From: Paguma larvata
Taxonomy: Eukaryota; Chordata; Mammalia; Carnivora; Viverridae
Length of the DNA: 64,000 nucleotides
Assembly: GCA_030068075.1 (NCBI GenBank)
Contig: CM057824.1
Span: forward strand, 129,260,414 to 129,324,413
Direction: 5' to 3'
The notes under the pieces are model-generated. The model was not told the origin of the DNA. It saw only the letters and a list, made by a program, of their open reading frames with translations, and did not search any database. Each line of letters opens with the position of its first letter. Position 1 is the first letter of the stretch. This document shows, piece by piece, positions 45,757 through 57,245 of this stretch. The position numbers and the translations under genes were made by a program.

Positions 45757-46245
45757 AAGGAATGGAGGGCATTATGTTAAACGTAAAAGTCAGAGGAAGA
45801 TAAGTAACATGTGATCTCATTTATATGTGGAATCTAACGATCACCCAGAAACTCACAGAGAGATCAGACTTGTGGTTACCAAAGGTGGAGGGTGGGGGTG
45901 GGAAACTGGAGTAGATTGGTCAAAAAGTACAAACTTCCAGTTGTAAGGAGTAGAGATAATGAGCACATGATGAAAATTGCTATCACTGCTGTAGGATATA
46001 TAGAAAAAAAATGTTGAGAGTATTCTTACACACGGAGAATTTTTTTTCCTTTTTTCTTTCCTTCTCTCTCTTCTTTTGATTATATCTATGTGAGAAGATA
46101 GATGTTAGCTGACCCTATTCTGGTAATCACTTCACAATACATGTAAATGAAACGATCATGCCATATGCTTTAAATTTACAACATGATATATGTCAATTAT
46201 TTTTCAATAAAATTGAAAAAAACTATTGAAACATAAAAAAATAAT
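45757..46245 (+). mobile_element. L1 ORF2 end and 3' UTR
   Basis: 'GGAATGGAGGGCATTATGTT', 'GATCTCATTTATATGTGGAA' and 'CACAGAGAGATCAGACTTGT' follow the ORF2 end. The 3' end 'ATATATGTCAATTATTTTTC', 'AATAAAATTGAAAAAAAC' closes the element. Continues the L1 from the 5' side. Confidence 0.8.
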
Positions 46246-48297
46246 TGTTGAATTAGGAAAACAAAATGACTAACCTCTTTTGTGCTGTGGGAAGGGCTGT
46301 GTAGACTTTCTGGGCTTGCATGACTGATTTTCAATCTAGTAACATTGTCATAAAATTCAACAACATTGTCAGCACCAAGTTGTTACAGATTTCACATAGC
46401 ATGTTGATCACAATTCATTAATAATTTATTTCCATATGAATTTAAAATACAATTAGACATTGATAGTCATTATCAGTACTAAACACATGGTATGTGCATT
46501 TATGCTGGTAAAGTCAGCATCTGAGCTCAACTGATGATAAAAGGGGAAAGAACAAACAAAGTGAAGAATTGACATCCTTGTGCTGATGAAAATATTACAT
46601 TACAGAGCTGGCTGGATATCTGAAAGTTACAGACCTAGAAATCTGCTTCTGAGTGAAGCAGCAGCTGGCTGAGGAATAGTGGACAAAGAGAATGATGCAT
46701 GAAATCGGGGTTTGATGTGGAGTGGGATATGAGGAACAAACATTTTGGTGCTCTTGTGGAAGCTTTTGTGGAGAGTCTTTCAGGTTTTTTTAAAAAAATG
46801 AACACTGTTTTGGAATGCTATGTACACTTTTCTATCCTGTTCATTACATTGCCTTCTTTACTCTATTTTCTGCGAGATTCAGCCTCTTAAAACAGTGTCC
46901 AAGCAGGTCATTTACTTAATCTAAAAAGGAAGTTTATAGGAAATGGGAAAAAAATATTTCCTTTGCTTTGATCATTTCAAACGCACAACACAAAGAAAAT
47001 TTTAAGTCAATATTATTTATTTTATTCAAAATATATTTTTCTAAGAAATTATATATAATCATCGAGGATTTAATTATTTTATGATTATTTTATGATAACT
47101 TTTAAAGAGTGTGATAATGCAGCAAATATAGAATTAGTATCAAGGTGTGTGAATTTAATTTCTACTTCTGTCATTATCTTAGATGGAAATTCAGATAAAG
47201 AAGAAACAAAAATATGATTTTTAAACTATTTGGTATTCTATTATTTAATAACTTCTAACAAATTCGTCTGTGAAAAGAATGTGTTCGTTATTGTAATAGG
47301 GTACTAACAAAATTTGTTTTATATGCATTCATTTTCCTTAGACTTCAAAGGTTTTTGTCAAAAATATTAACTAACTAAGGTCAGAAAAAAACCCAAGATG
47401 TTATCAAATCTGATCACTGCTCTTCCTTCAGAAAGCATTTTGATTACTCTCTCTAGTTTAGGCTACATGGTATATTATCAGCCCTGTACTCCAACAATTA
47501 AAACATAACTTTCACCATAATATGACAAGATATCTTAACAAAACAGAACTGCAGGGAAAGATTAAGCAATATCAAGTCCACATATATATGAAGTTGTTCA
47601 AAAAGTAACCACCATCAGCAGGCCTGGACTTTGACAGCACCCAGCAAGTAGAATTCAGAAAGGATATTAATATAAAGCTAAGTCAATGGAATACAATCCA
47701 TTACATACTAAAATTTTATCATGTGTTATTTTATCATTTGAAATATAGATAACTAAAAATTTTTAATGATCCAGTAATCTATATTTAAAAGGCATTTATA
47801 ACACTAAAAATGAGACTTTGTTTCAAAAACATTTTAAGTAGTAAGATGTTGAAGGTTCAAATGAAAAGGTGATAAAGTGGGTATTTTCTTCACTGATCTT
47901 TCACTACAGCCGTAAATGTAATTTTGTTTTAGTTGTATAATACATACAGTTGCTTTATAGGTATTGTATTTTCCTGTACAAATAGATGTCTTCAGTCTTT
48001 CCAGTTTGTTAACCTGGAAAGATACTTGTTTTCATGGCCATTCTCTTCTCTTCCCATTGTACAAAAGATGGATGACTTATTTGAATAACAGTTACAGCTG
48101 AAGAGTTTTCCAATGGCGTTATATGGAAATAGCAAATATTTAGAATGGTGGATATGTTCCTATGATACAGGTCAATTTCATCATGACCAAGAAGATACGA
48201 AGAATGTTTGTAAATGAGTCTCTTTTCTGGTTTGAACAAATATTATCAATCATACTGGTCATAGATTTTCTTTAATCCAGCTTGCATAAAGACCATT
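46246..48297. other. Unassigned AT-rich DNA, 2 kb
   Basis: No gene, RNA or named repeat seen. A 63-codon frame at 46699-46890 and a 76-codon one at 48009-48239 have no domain. Confidence 0.45.
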
Positions 48298-48425
48298 TAT
48301 TTTTCCCACTAGAATATAGAAGGGCAGGACAATTTGTTATTAATAAATATACAGCACTTAGCATGGTACATATTATATTTTATGTGTTAAACAAATATAT
48401 GATAAATAAAATATTAATTTTTGGT
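48298..48425 (+). mobile_element. L2 3' end
   Basis: 'TTTTTCCCACTAGAATATAG', 'AAGGGCAGGACAATTTG', 'CAGCACTTAGCATGGTACAT' and 'AACAAATATATGATAAATAA' follow the LINE-2 3' end ('CCCACTAGAATGTAAGC...GGGCAGGGAC...GCCTGGCACA...AATAAATATTTGTTGAATGAA'). Confidence 0.7.
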
Positions 48426-49105
48426 ATTTTTTATATTTCTCAAAATAAATATTTGGGAATTAAATATATGTTTCATATAAAGATAACGTTCTGTTTCTTG
48501 GTATGATACAAGCATGCTGTCCTCAGGTTTAATTTGTTTTCAGACATGCTTTCCTGAAAATATAATGAGGTAGGATGGAGCACTATACAAGTCATTGTTA
48601 GTTTATGACTATTCAATAGACCTTAGCTCTTAACAGAAAATAAAAAGACAGACTTTAAAAACAAATGAAACATGAGTGTATATGTGTGTACATATATGTA
48701 AATATATATAAATATATATGTTAAATGTATATGTATAAATCAACATATTAATCTCTTTTCCTGTTAAGATATTGAAAATCTAATCAAGAATCGAGTTTAA
48801 AGCCAGCATGAAGATTTTTGTTAATGTGAAAACTTTTAATTTTGTGTTTTGTTTAATTTATCTAAGTATTTGACAACAAGCAAATTCACGCAAGATGAAT
48901 TGCCTAAGATTCAGAGAGCAGCGTTTTCAATGTGGTATGTTGTAGGAATGTTATGTCTTTGATATTGAAACCACAGAGTTGAATTTCACTTTATATCCAA
49001 ATTCCAATCTAACTAGAGTGATAATCATGTAACTCAGTGTCTGGAATTAAAGAGAATATTTACTCAAAGTTCCCCAACATTATGTATATATGAGTGAGTT
49101 TGTGC
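48426..49105. other. Unassigned AT-rich DNA
   Basis: Contains an impure TA/TG tract at about 48674-48735; nothing else recognised. Confidence 0.45.
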
Positions 49106-49119
49106 ATGGGTTTATATTT

Positions 49120-49345
49120 ATATTTTTTTATTTATTTTTTAATGTTTATTAATTTTTTGAGAGACAGAGAGACAGAGCATGAGCAGGGGAAAGGCAGAGA
49201 GAGAGGCAGACACAGAATCCAAAGCAGGCTCCAGGCTCTGAGCCATCAGCACAGAGCCCGATGCGGGGCTCGAACTCACAGACCGTAAGATCATGACCTG
49301 AGCTGAAGTCGGCCGCCTAACCGACTGAGCCACCCAGGCGCCCCT
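49120..49345 (-). mobile_element. CAN-SINE, fairly young
   Basis: Antisense near-consensus SINE: 'GATGCGGGGCTCGAACTCAC' and 'GAGCCACCCAGGCGCCCC' intact. The flanks 'ATGGGTTTATATTT' (49106-49119) and 'ACGGGTTTATATTT' (49346-49359) differ at one base. It lies head-to-head with the next SINE, 88 bp apart. Confidence 0.96.
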
Positions 49346-49433
49346 ACGGGTTTATATTTTAACTCCATCAGAAATTTGGTTACATGCTGTCATAATTTTC
49401 AGATAATATACATCTTAAAAATTAAAAATAACA

Positions 49434-49612
49434 GGGGAAACTGGGTGTCTCAGTCAGTTCAGCATCTGATACTTGATTTTGGTTCAAGTCATAACCTCGT
49501 GATTCATAGGATCGAGTCCTGTGTAGGGATCTGCATTGACAGCATGGAACCTGCCTGGGATTCTGCTTTCTCTCACTCTCTCAAAATAAATAAATAAAAC
49601 TTTTTAAAAAAT
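49434..49612 (+). mobile_element. CAN-SINE
   Basis: Sense, diverged SINE ('GGGGAAACTGGGTGTCTCAG' head) with a much shortened CT-rich segment. 'AAAATAACA' flanks both ends. Confidence 0.9.
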
Positions 49613-49719
49613 AAAATAACAACATTGACTAATAAGTATAAACACTAAGAATAAATGAGCTCAAAAAATAATTCCAGAAAACAGAAAATAGCAATTGAAA
49701 ATAAATCCAACATGGCACA

Positions 49720-49960
49720 CAAAAAGAACATACACTTTGGAGTCAAACAGATCTGAGTTAGAGTCCTGATTCTGATATGTACAAATATGTGATTATGTGT
49801 GAGTTCCTTAACTTCCTGGAGCCTCGGTTTCCTCATTAAACATATATACATATTCTAAAGACCTCTTTCAGGATTGATGAAAGAATGCAATTCATAAATG
49901 ATAGAATAAATAAAGATATTTATATTTGTATTTATAGCCTTTAGCTAAGAATTCAGAACA
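49720..49960 (+). mobile_element. MIR
   Basis: One of the clearest MIRs here: 'CACTTTGGAGTCAAACAGAT', 'CTGAGTTAGAGTCCTGATTC', 'GTGAGTTCCTTAACTTCCTG', 'GAGCCTCGGTTTCCTCATTA', then 'TAAGTACTCAATG'-like 3' sequence shortly after. Confidence 0.85.
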
Positions 49961-50161
49961 TAATAAGTACTCAATGCATAGCTCTTACATCTATTATTAC
50001 TAAATCTCTCACTTTTATTCCTTTCTTACTTAGAAATAAGTCATTACTTAGTATCCATTGTGAAACATTTATTAAATATCTACTACATTTGCCAAAGAAT
50101 CAGCTTCTTGCCATAGCTATGAAGTCAATAGGCCATGGTGTTCAAATTCCAAATGCTCCCA

Positions 50162-50270
50162 CTGGGCATTGTATGTAAGTAATGAATCGCTAAATTCTAC
50201 ACCTGAAACTAATATTACACTATATGTTAACTAACTGGAATTTAAATCAAAACTCAAAACTATAAAAAAA
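50162..50270 (+). mobile_element. Very short L1 3' end insertion
   Basis: 'TCTACACCTGAAACTAATAT', 'TACACTATATGTTAACTAAC' and 'TGGAATTTAAATCAAAACTC' are the last ~100 bases of carnivoran L1. The flanks 'AAATTCCAAATGCTCCCA' and 'AGATTTCGAATGCTCCCA' are a recognisable target duplication, so it is a strongly 5'-truncated insertion. Confidence 0.88.
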
Positions 50271-50288
50271 AGATTTCGAATGCTCCCA

Positions 50289-50923
50289 GTTCAGTTTATC
50301 TGCAATCCTTGACCAATCACTAGCTCTATTATTGAATATTCTAAAGAAAGAATATCTGTAGCACACTTATTTCAATTTTAAATAATTAAAATGCAAATAT
50401 ACTGATTTACAAACAAACATTATTTAATCTATGAGTATTTAGAAGATACTGAGTTATGATTATGGATTTCTATTTTTCATTGTGTTATGAAAATGAGCAT
50501 GAGACACAGGTCAATGTGTTTTGATCTAAAAATACCTCTTGCATGCAAGTTGCTATTTGAACAAGTCTTGTTACTAACTGTTTGAAGATTAGTTGACTCT
50601 TTCTATTGGATGTTTGAGCTTTCCTAATTAATGAGAAAGAATCCAATGATGCCAAAAAAGATAATTCAATCAATTATAAAATTTGAATTCAAAGGTTTTG
50701 TTTCATTTTAATTTTGTTTCAAGTTAATTCTGATTTATGATTTTCTTTTCTTCTATAATTTGTTCAAGTAGCTTCTGTTGAACTCCAATCTAATTATAGT
50801 AATCAATCACTGAACTTTAATAGGGTAAATTGTACGGCTATGCTCTGGAATGACAATTTATATGTCAAATTAATTATTTATATATGTATCATGTATGTGC
50901 TTCTTAATAATAACAGAAATTGG
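50289..50923. other. Unassigned AT-rich DNA
   Basis: Nothing identified. Confidence 0.45.
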
Positions 50924-50938
50924 GAAATCTTATTTATT

Positions 50939-51149
50939 TAAAAAATTTTTTAATGTTTATTTATTTTTGAGAGAGAGAGCATGAGTGAGGGAGGTGCTGA
51001 GAGAGAGAGAGAGGCACAGAATCCAAAGCAGGATCCAGGTTCTGAGCAGTTAGCACAGAGCCCAACTTGGGACTCAAACCCACGAACTGTGAGATCATGA
51101 CCTTCCCTGAAGTCGAATGTGTAATGGACTGAGCCACCCAAGCACCCCA
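50939..51149 (-). mobile_element. CAN-SINE
   Basis: Antisense SINE with 'TTTTTTAATGTTTATTTATT' tail, GA-rich segment and 'ACTGAGCCACCCAAGCACCCC' head complement. The flanks 'GAAATCTTATTTATT' and 'GAAAATTTTAATTAAT' are weakly alike. Confidence 0.92.
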
Positions 51150-51165
51150 GAAAATTTTAATTAAT

Positions 51166-51642
51166 GTGTACTGTATTTAGGTTCTGTATTTAGGTTTAAA
51201 CATTTGTTTAAATATATAAACACATACATTAATAAACACAATAATGCAGAAATGAACAAATACATTGATATAGGATTTTCAATGGCAAGATTTTTCCTGT
51301 AGAGTTCGAGTAAGAAGATTTTCATAATGCAGATAAAGAAAAGATTTTATATGAATTGATGGTTGGTAAATGGAAAAATAAGTATGGCCTCAGATTTCTC
51401 CTTAGCAGCTTTCAAAGCACCAAGACAACAGAACAACGCCCACAACAATCTGGGGAGGAGATGAGCATAAACCAAGACTATTAGATTCAGTCAATGCCTA
51501 AATAATTACATTACAACCAGACACCCTAACGTGCAGAATAACTCCAATGTGGGGGAGGGGACTACTGAACATAATTTAACCAATTAAGAGGGATACTAAC
51601 ATGTTAAATTTTCTAAGTTTTTATTCCAAAATTTGTACATCG
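51166..51642. other. Possible old L1-like DNA
   Basis: 'CAGATTTCTCCTTAGCAGCT', 'TTCAAAGCACCAAGACAACA' and 'GAACAACGCCCACAACAATC' faintly resemble an old L1 segment ('GACTTCTCATTAGCA...AACAGTGGAGCAACA'). Similarity by eye only. Confidence 0.3.
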
Positions 51643-52232
51643 GTATATTAGTTATCCATTGCTGCATAACAAATTTTCCCAGGTTTAACAGTTTAAAAAT
51701 ATCACATATGTATGTTCTTATAGTTTTAGTGTGTCAAGAAATTTGGTATAGCTTATCTGGGTCCTCTGTTTTAGTGTTTCTTACAGGCTGAAATTGAGGT
51801 ATTGGCTAGAGTTGTTGCCATCTCAATCTCTGACTGGGGATAGATCCATTTTCAAGTTTACTCACATGGTTTTGACAAGAATTTTTGACCAAGGTCCTCT
51901 GTTCTTCACTGATTGTTGCCTGGAGTCCATCTTCAATTTCTTACCACATGGGCCTCTCTAACATGGATGACTTGCTTAATCAGAGTGGCCAAGCATACAG
52001 AGTATAAAATTGACTGTTAGCAAGACACCAAGAGTACAGGCATAAGGGAAGTCACAGTCTTTTATGACCTAATCTCAGTAGTTACATCCTATCATTTTAG
52101 TAGTAGTTACATTCTATTTGCTTGGAGGAAGTTACTAGGTCTAACCCACTCATAAAGAGAGGCTATTACTCAAGGCTGAGAATAATATAAGTTGTGAATC
52201 ACTGGGAGATGTTTGAAGAGCAGCCTCCCACA
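51643..52232 (-). mobile_element. MaLR/ERVL-type LTR, antisense
   Basis: 'TATTAGTTATCCATTGCTGC', 'ATAACAAATTTTCCCAGG', 'CTTACCACATGGGCCTCTCT', 'AGTCTTTTATGACCTAATCT' and 'GAAGAGCAGCCTCCCACA' follow an old antisense LTR of the MLT1 group. Exact family uncertain. No internal sequence adjoins it. Confidence 0.6.
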
Positions 52233-53940
52233 ATCAGTTTGTTTCAGATTAACCATTTCATTTAGAATTATTAGAAATGCTAGTCAAAATATCAAAACAA
52301 AATTCTTTTGAAGAGATTGGAGAATTTTTAAGGCATCAAATAATTATAGGACCAAGATTCCAGATAGTCGAATTCAATATTTGGTACCATTTTTAATCCT
52401 CAAGTCTTTCATTCAAAATGGCAGCTGAGAAAATAAAACACTAGCAGAGATTTTAGCAGACTGAAAGAATTGGAGAAAAGATATTCAATTTCAGATACTG
52501 CCTACAAAGAAGGACCTTGATATATATCCTAGGCTTTTAGTCTGAATACCACAAAACTATATCCTAGGAGTAAGAGTAGATCACATATAGAATGGCTCAA
52601 TATTATAAAATTATAGGATTTTTTAAAGGAATACTAATACACATGAAAGAAAAGTTCTGAAAGAAAAGTAAAAGCAAACTTATAAGATAGAAATTTAAAA
52701 TCAGGTAAAAGCATTTTGATTATAGCACAGGTTACTTTTCCTCAGTCAAAATATTTAGGTGCTATTTAGAACACCAAATTTATTCTAAAAATTGTATACC
52801 GAAATATAGACCAAATCAATCATCTAAGAAATATAAATACTAAAAATATAATTAGAATGAAATTCTCCATACAAAAATTTCTGAAGTATAGTAAAAACCG
52901 CAACACATTCTAATAAACTGAGAAATGTATATCACTGTGGTTCATTATGACAGAAATTCACTTACATAGTATTTCAGAACAAATTTCTATTTAAATAATT
53001 TTCTTCTGTAAAGCCCTAATCCTTGTTTGAATTCTGTTTTGTACATTTATATAAGTTGTGCTTATATATTCAGATTGTAAATGCCTCAACAAGTAGACCT
53101 GCACAGATCGCATACATAAACAAAGTGGAAATACATTATAAAATATGTAATTATGCTACAATATCTTTTGCAAAATACATCTGACATATCCAAAGAAGAA
53201 GCCTGAGTATATTATTTTGTGTGCCACTAAATACTTCATACAATTCAACACTATGTGAAAATTACAAAATTAAACCTATAATTAAGCTATTCAGGGGCAT
53301 TCAATATTCATCTTGCCAACTACACTGATGAGTCAGAGGAGGTATATGTTCTGCTCAAATGAAAACCAGTTGCTTAATTTTGACATTAAAGCTAATTCTC
53401 AATGGTGTATCATAAACATCTCTGAATTACCAGTTTATATTCATTCCATAGATAATAAATCATTTATATTAAATTTGCACATATAAGGAAGAACCAACTG
53501 ACAAACATCCATCCATTTTCACAAGAAGCACAATCTTTCCAGTTACCTTCTCCAGTGATTTTTTTGGATTCTAAAAAGATGCTTACTTAACATATCCCTA
53601 CTGATTCACATTAACTAAGCAGCAGTGAGGTCTACACCAAGGCTATTTCCATTTTCTACTGATTACTTCTTGCTCTGTTTTACATTGTCAAGTCTGCACC
53701 ATTTAGCTCCATGATGCTTTTCTCCAAGACTGGGTATACACCAGTTCTCCCATCTCTTAATTCCTGAAAACTCACCCAGCCACAGATTGATTATAATTTA
53801 AAAAAAGATGAACAAACAGCAAAAAAAGAAAAAAAAAAAAAAGGAATAAATTATAAAATGTCATCTTAAGTGAATAAAAAGTTACTGTTGGAGTTGTCGA
53901 CCATGTATAGTGGGTACAACTGATATCAGAGTCAATTGCT
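52233..53940. other. Unassigned AT-rich DNA, 1.7 kb
   Basis: No gene or named repeat. An A-rich run lies at 53820-53842. Confidence 0.45.
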
Positions 53941-53952
53941 AAACTCTACAGT

Positions 53953-54423
53953 GTGACGGATCCTTTGTTCCCCACAAAGCAATGTGGTCCAGGTCACCAG
54001 CCTTTTGTTGTCAAGTATAGGAGAAAATCCCTTCCTCCCTCAGCCAAAAGTCCTGCTGCTTTTCTCGATCTGAAGTCTGAATCATTGAGAGGGAGAACAT
54101 GCATTTTCTCCAGTAAATCAGAATCCACTCTCCCTCTACCCCTGCCACTTCAGAATGTATCTGCTCTGTGTCTCAGACAATCATTCCCTAGACGGCAGGG
54201 CAACTTCCACAGCTGGTTTATTCATACTACACAACATTTGCTGAAAACCAGCAATTTAATCCCACACTTCCCCCATGTTCCATTGCAATGTTTCTTCTCA
54301 TGTCATATGGAGAAAAGCCCAAGGTTGCATTCCCTTCTGACACTGTATGGACGCCCAACTTACTGTGAGCAAGCTCTTCTACAACAACGCAAATCCCTTC
54401 CAAGAAATCTAATGCTCAGCTAG
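53953..54423 (+). other. 156-codon open frame, probably not a gene
   Basis: The longest open frame in the window. It begins at GTG, has its first internal ATG late (residue ~118), and is serine-, leucine- and proline-rich with no signal peptide or domain that I recognise. The local GC rises compared with both sides. It could be a decayed exon, an ERV or retrogene fragment, or chance. I see no splice sites, poly-A tail or target duplication. Confidence 0.2.
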
Positions 54424-55374
54424 TCTACATCCTCAATCGCGAGGAATTGGCAAAAATAAATAAATAAACTTTCTTTTTCTCTAACTCACAAAGGAAGTAG
54501 TTTTGACAATATATCTAATTTAAAATAAAAGCACAATGTCCTAATGTTTTGACCTACATTAAATTGTCTTGGCCCCTAATATCTAATAGAGTTTGTACAA
54601 GTTAGGAGGGTTCTTCAGCAGCCCACTGGAATAGAACTGTCTGCTGTAGTAGATCCTTTCCCATTAAATTATCCTTTGTGTTGTCACAAAGGAGAAAGAA
54701 TATTCTTTGGGTAAAGATTTGAATGATGAACAAAGACATAAGGGATCTTTTTATGATGGGAAATAATTTGTTGACACCAAGGAAGAAGCTGTGGCCGTGG
54801 AAAGGGATACATGTTGAATGTGCCTGCATTAGTCAAAATTTACAAGATTGTCCTTTAATATTTATGGGAAAAATGAACCTTGTCAATTTAAGATAAAATG
54901 GGAAAATGGGTGCCCCACTGGGAGGATCTTCATTTTTCATACAGCTTTTTGGCTAATGCAAGATAGCTGCTTTTTCAATATTCTTTTAGTTCACAGTATC
55001 TCCAAGTGTCTTTAACAAGAGATTCCCTACTCTGGTGTTCAAAGGCTAGAGTAGAAACATACAGTTACTTTGTCTATAAGGTCCTCAATTTATTTTGTGT
55101 CTGCTTTCCTTTTGTTCTGAGGTTTTCAAAATGTTCAGCTGGGGGCTGGAAATCCAGCAATGGAGACGTTTTCCATTCTGGTGTTTGCCTGCCTATTAAA
55201 TCCCCTGTTGCAGTATAAAGACCATTCATAAAAAGTAAGGGCAGAGTGGATCACACCTTCTTATGGATGCACTTTTGACGCTGTCCACTTAGTCTGTCCC
55301 TAACGTCGCCCATGGGTCCATCCTTTGTTTGCTTAGAATAGGAGTCTTCCAATTATACTTGCTGCCTTTCTTTG
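54424..55374. other. Unassigned DNA
   Basis: Nothing recognised. GC is moderate and short frames lack domains. Confidence 0.4.
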
Positions 55375-55530
55375 GGAAGAAATGTTTTATTGAGATATAG
55401 CCATGCCCATTTGTTTTGTTTGTGTCTGCTTTCTCGCTGCAACAGAGTTTAGTAGCTCTAACAGAGGCATATGATCCACAAAGTCTGAATTATTTACTAT
55501 CTGACCCCTTATAGAAAAAGTTTACTTGAT
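55375..55530 (-). mobile_element. hAT-type element fragment, antisense
   Basis: 'TTTTATTGAGATATAGCCAT', 'GTCTGCTTTCTCGCTGCAAC', 'TTATTTACTATCTGACCCC' and 'TATAGAAAAAGTTTACTTG' are the complement of the same family as the copy at 14.7 kb. Confidence 0.65.
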
Positions 55531-56009
55531 TGCTCAGTTATGGAGCTGAATTACAGACTAGTGTCACAGAAAAGACTTTAAGGAGAGCCTTCCGAAAACC
55601 CTTGTCTAACATCTACAATTTTTCTAAACGTTTCTGGTTTTCTATACAATGCAATGTGAGTTCTCTTGACAAATGATCAAGTTATTCCTATTATTGTCTT
55701 TCTTATTTAATTATTTGGATCTGAAGCCCCCATTGACATAGAAACTAATAGCTCTATAACTGGAAGACCTAGTATTATATTCCTAGAACTATTCTAAATT
55801 TCTTTCTTATATCGTTTTTGGAAAGTCTTTCATGAGGGCTGTTAGTTGAGACTAGGGCTTATAAGACTTTCTGGGGGACTTTCCCTGTTCTGGCGAGGTT
55901 TTGTTTCAATAGAAAATGGAGATTGGGGTTTTCTGGTCATCCAGGAGGGAATAGAGGCAGGTTAAAATGAAAAGTAGGAGCAAAGAGAAATAAAGGAGCA
56001 TAAGATGGG
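55531..56009. other. Unassigned DNA, purine-rich at its end
   Basis: 55945-56015 is purine-rich ('GGAGGGAATAGAGGCAGG', 'GATGGGAGGGAACAGA') just before the LTR. It could recall a polypurine tract, but no ERV coding sequence precedes it. Confidence 0.4.
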
Positions 56010-56845
56010 AGGGAACAGATAAGGGGAATAAGGTTAGGAATCCCCTGGGCTTACACTAATGGGTTAACAAGGCATAAAGAAGTACAAAGCCATAGGATGC
56101 TCTTACCTGAGGTTGAGTAAAAAAGATTAGCATCCCAGAATAGGGAGGTGCAAAGGCACCAAGAATAGGGAGATGCAAACTTACCCCAGAACAGAGAGGT
56201 TGTGTAGAGGCCCCAGAATACAGAGGGAAGGGCAAAGGCCCCAGAACAGAGAGAGAGGCTAAGTCTTCCAATACAAAGGTATATGAGGTAAGCAAGATTA
56301 GGCATTCAGGGCAAAGCGCCCCCCAATTTGGTACGTAGAAGAAAGCTGCTTTCACAGGAAGGAAGGACCAAATTAGGTAAGCAGGTAAATAGGGCTATAG
56401 ACCCTGCACTGTGCTGCCAGTGATGCTGCCCAGAGCAGAACTGATTTACAAAAGAAAAGGTGCCTTGTTAACCTTGAAGTGTTTTACTCTATCTGTCTTA
56501 TCCCCTAGTCTAGCTAAGATAAACAGAATGGCTCCTCTAGTCTGCCATTAACACCCATCTGCCTGGCACCAGGACTTTGTTTTATATTGACCCAAACCCC
56601 AAACACTGTGTATCTTCAAAACCCCTTTTCCCTTATGCCCATGAGTTAACGTTCACTGACTCATTGTCTCTTCGTGCATACCCATCACGTTTGTAAACCT
56701 TCTGATCTCAAAAACTACAGGGCAAGAATCCTTATTCAGGGCTCTTGTCTTTTCCCGGACATTAGTCATCTCTCTCTACTATATTAATCCAGCGTCCACT
56801 TTCTTGCTGGCCAAGAGGGAACTTTGGACTTAGAGTCTGCGACAA
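56010..56845 (+). mobile_element. ERV LTR with U3 minisatellite (copy A)
   Basis: Shares long colinear blocks with the LTR at 59.7-60.3 kb: 'AATGGGTTAACAAGG', 'GAAAGCTGCTTTC', 'GGGCTATAGA', 'GGTGCCTTGTTAACC', 'CTATCTGTCTTATC', 'CCCATGAGTTAAC', 'GGACATTAG' and an ending 'GAGTCTGCGACA'. It carries a tandem array in its U3 that the other copy lacks. The poly-A signal region is mutated. The 5' end and target duplication are unclear. I do not know the family name. Confidence 0.75.
56134..56264 (+). repeat. Minisatellite in LTR U3, 25-28 bp units
   Basis: Five imperfect units starting 'CCCAGAATAG', 'CCAAGAATAG', 'CCCCAGAACAG', 'CCCCAGAATAC' and 'CCCCAGAACAG' at 56134, 56159, 56184, 56211 and 56239. 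Tandem repeats in U3 are common in retroviral enhancers. Confidence 0.85.
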
Positions 56846-57120
56846 ATAGAAATAGTAAGATAATAGCTATAGGTTTTTACCATTTTTATTGGTTTGGGAC
56901 AATGAGTCTCTTAAGAAATCAATGTTGGAATCTGCGTTTTTGTTTTTTTGAAATCTTCTTCATACAAAGGCAAATACAAGGAAAATTAGATATTTGGCTC
57001 CCTTTTTTGTCTAAAATGACCTTCAAATGGGAAAAATGTTAATATCAAAAATTCTTCAAAGTAGACACTAGGAACATAAATTACCCTTGGTGAAATTATG
57101 ACATATATAGGCTGAAGCAC
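56846..57120. other. Unassigned DNA
   Basis: Nothing identified. Confidence 0.4.
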
Positions 57121-57133
57121 ATACAAATGTAGA

Positions 57134-57245
57134 TAATAATATAATATAATATAATATAATATAATATAATATAAATTAATAATGTACATACATAAATATA
57201 ATGTAAATATAATGTGAATGTATAATGTAAATATATATATACATA
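57134..57245 (+). repeat. (AATAT)n pentanucleotide with flanking TA-rich tract
   Basis: About eight units of a five-base AATAT repeat at 57136-57174, followed by irregular AATGTAAATATA-type repeats. Confidence 0.92.

Noticed and set aside
56134..56264. CRISPR-like array
   Set aside because: The units are directly adjacent 25-28 bp tandem repeats without spacers, in a mammalian LTR. It is a minisatellite.
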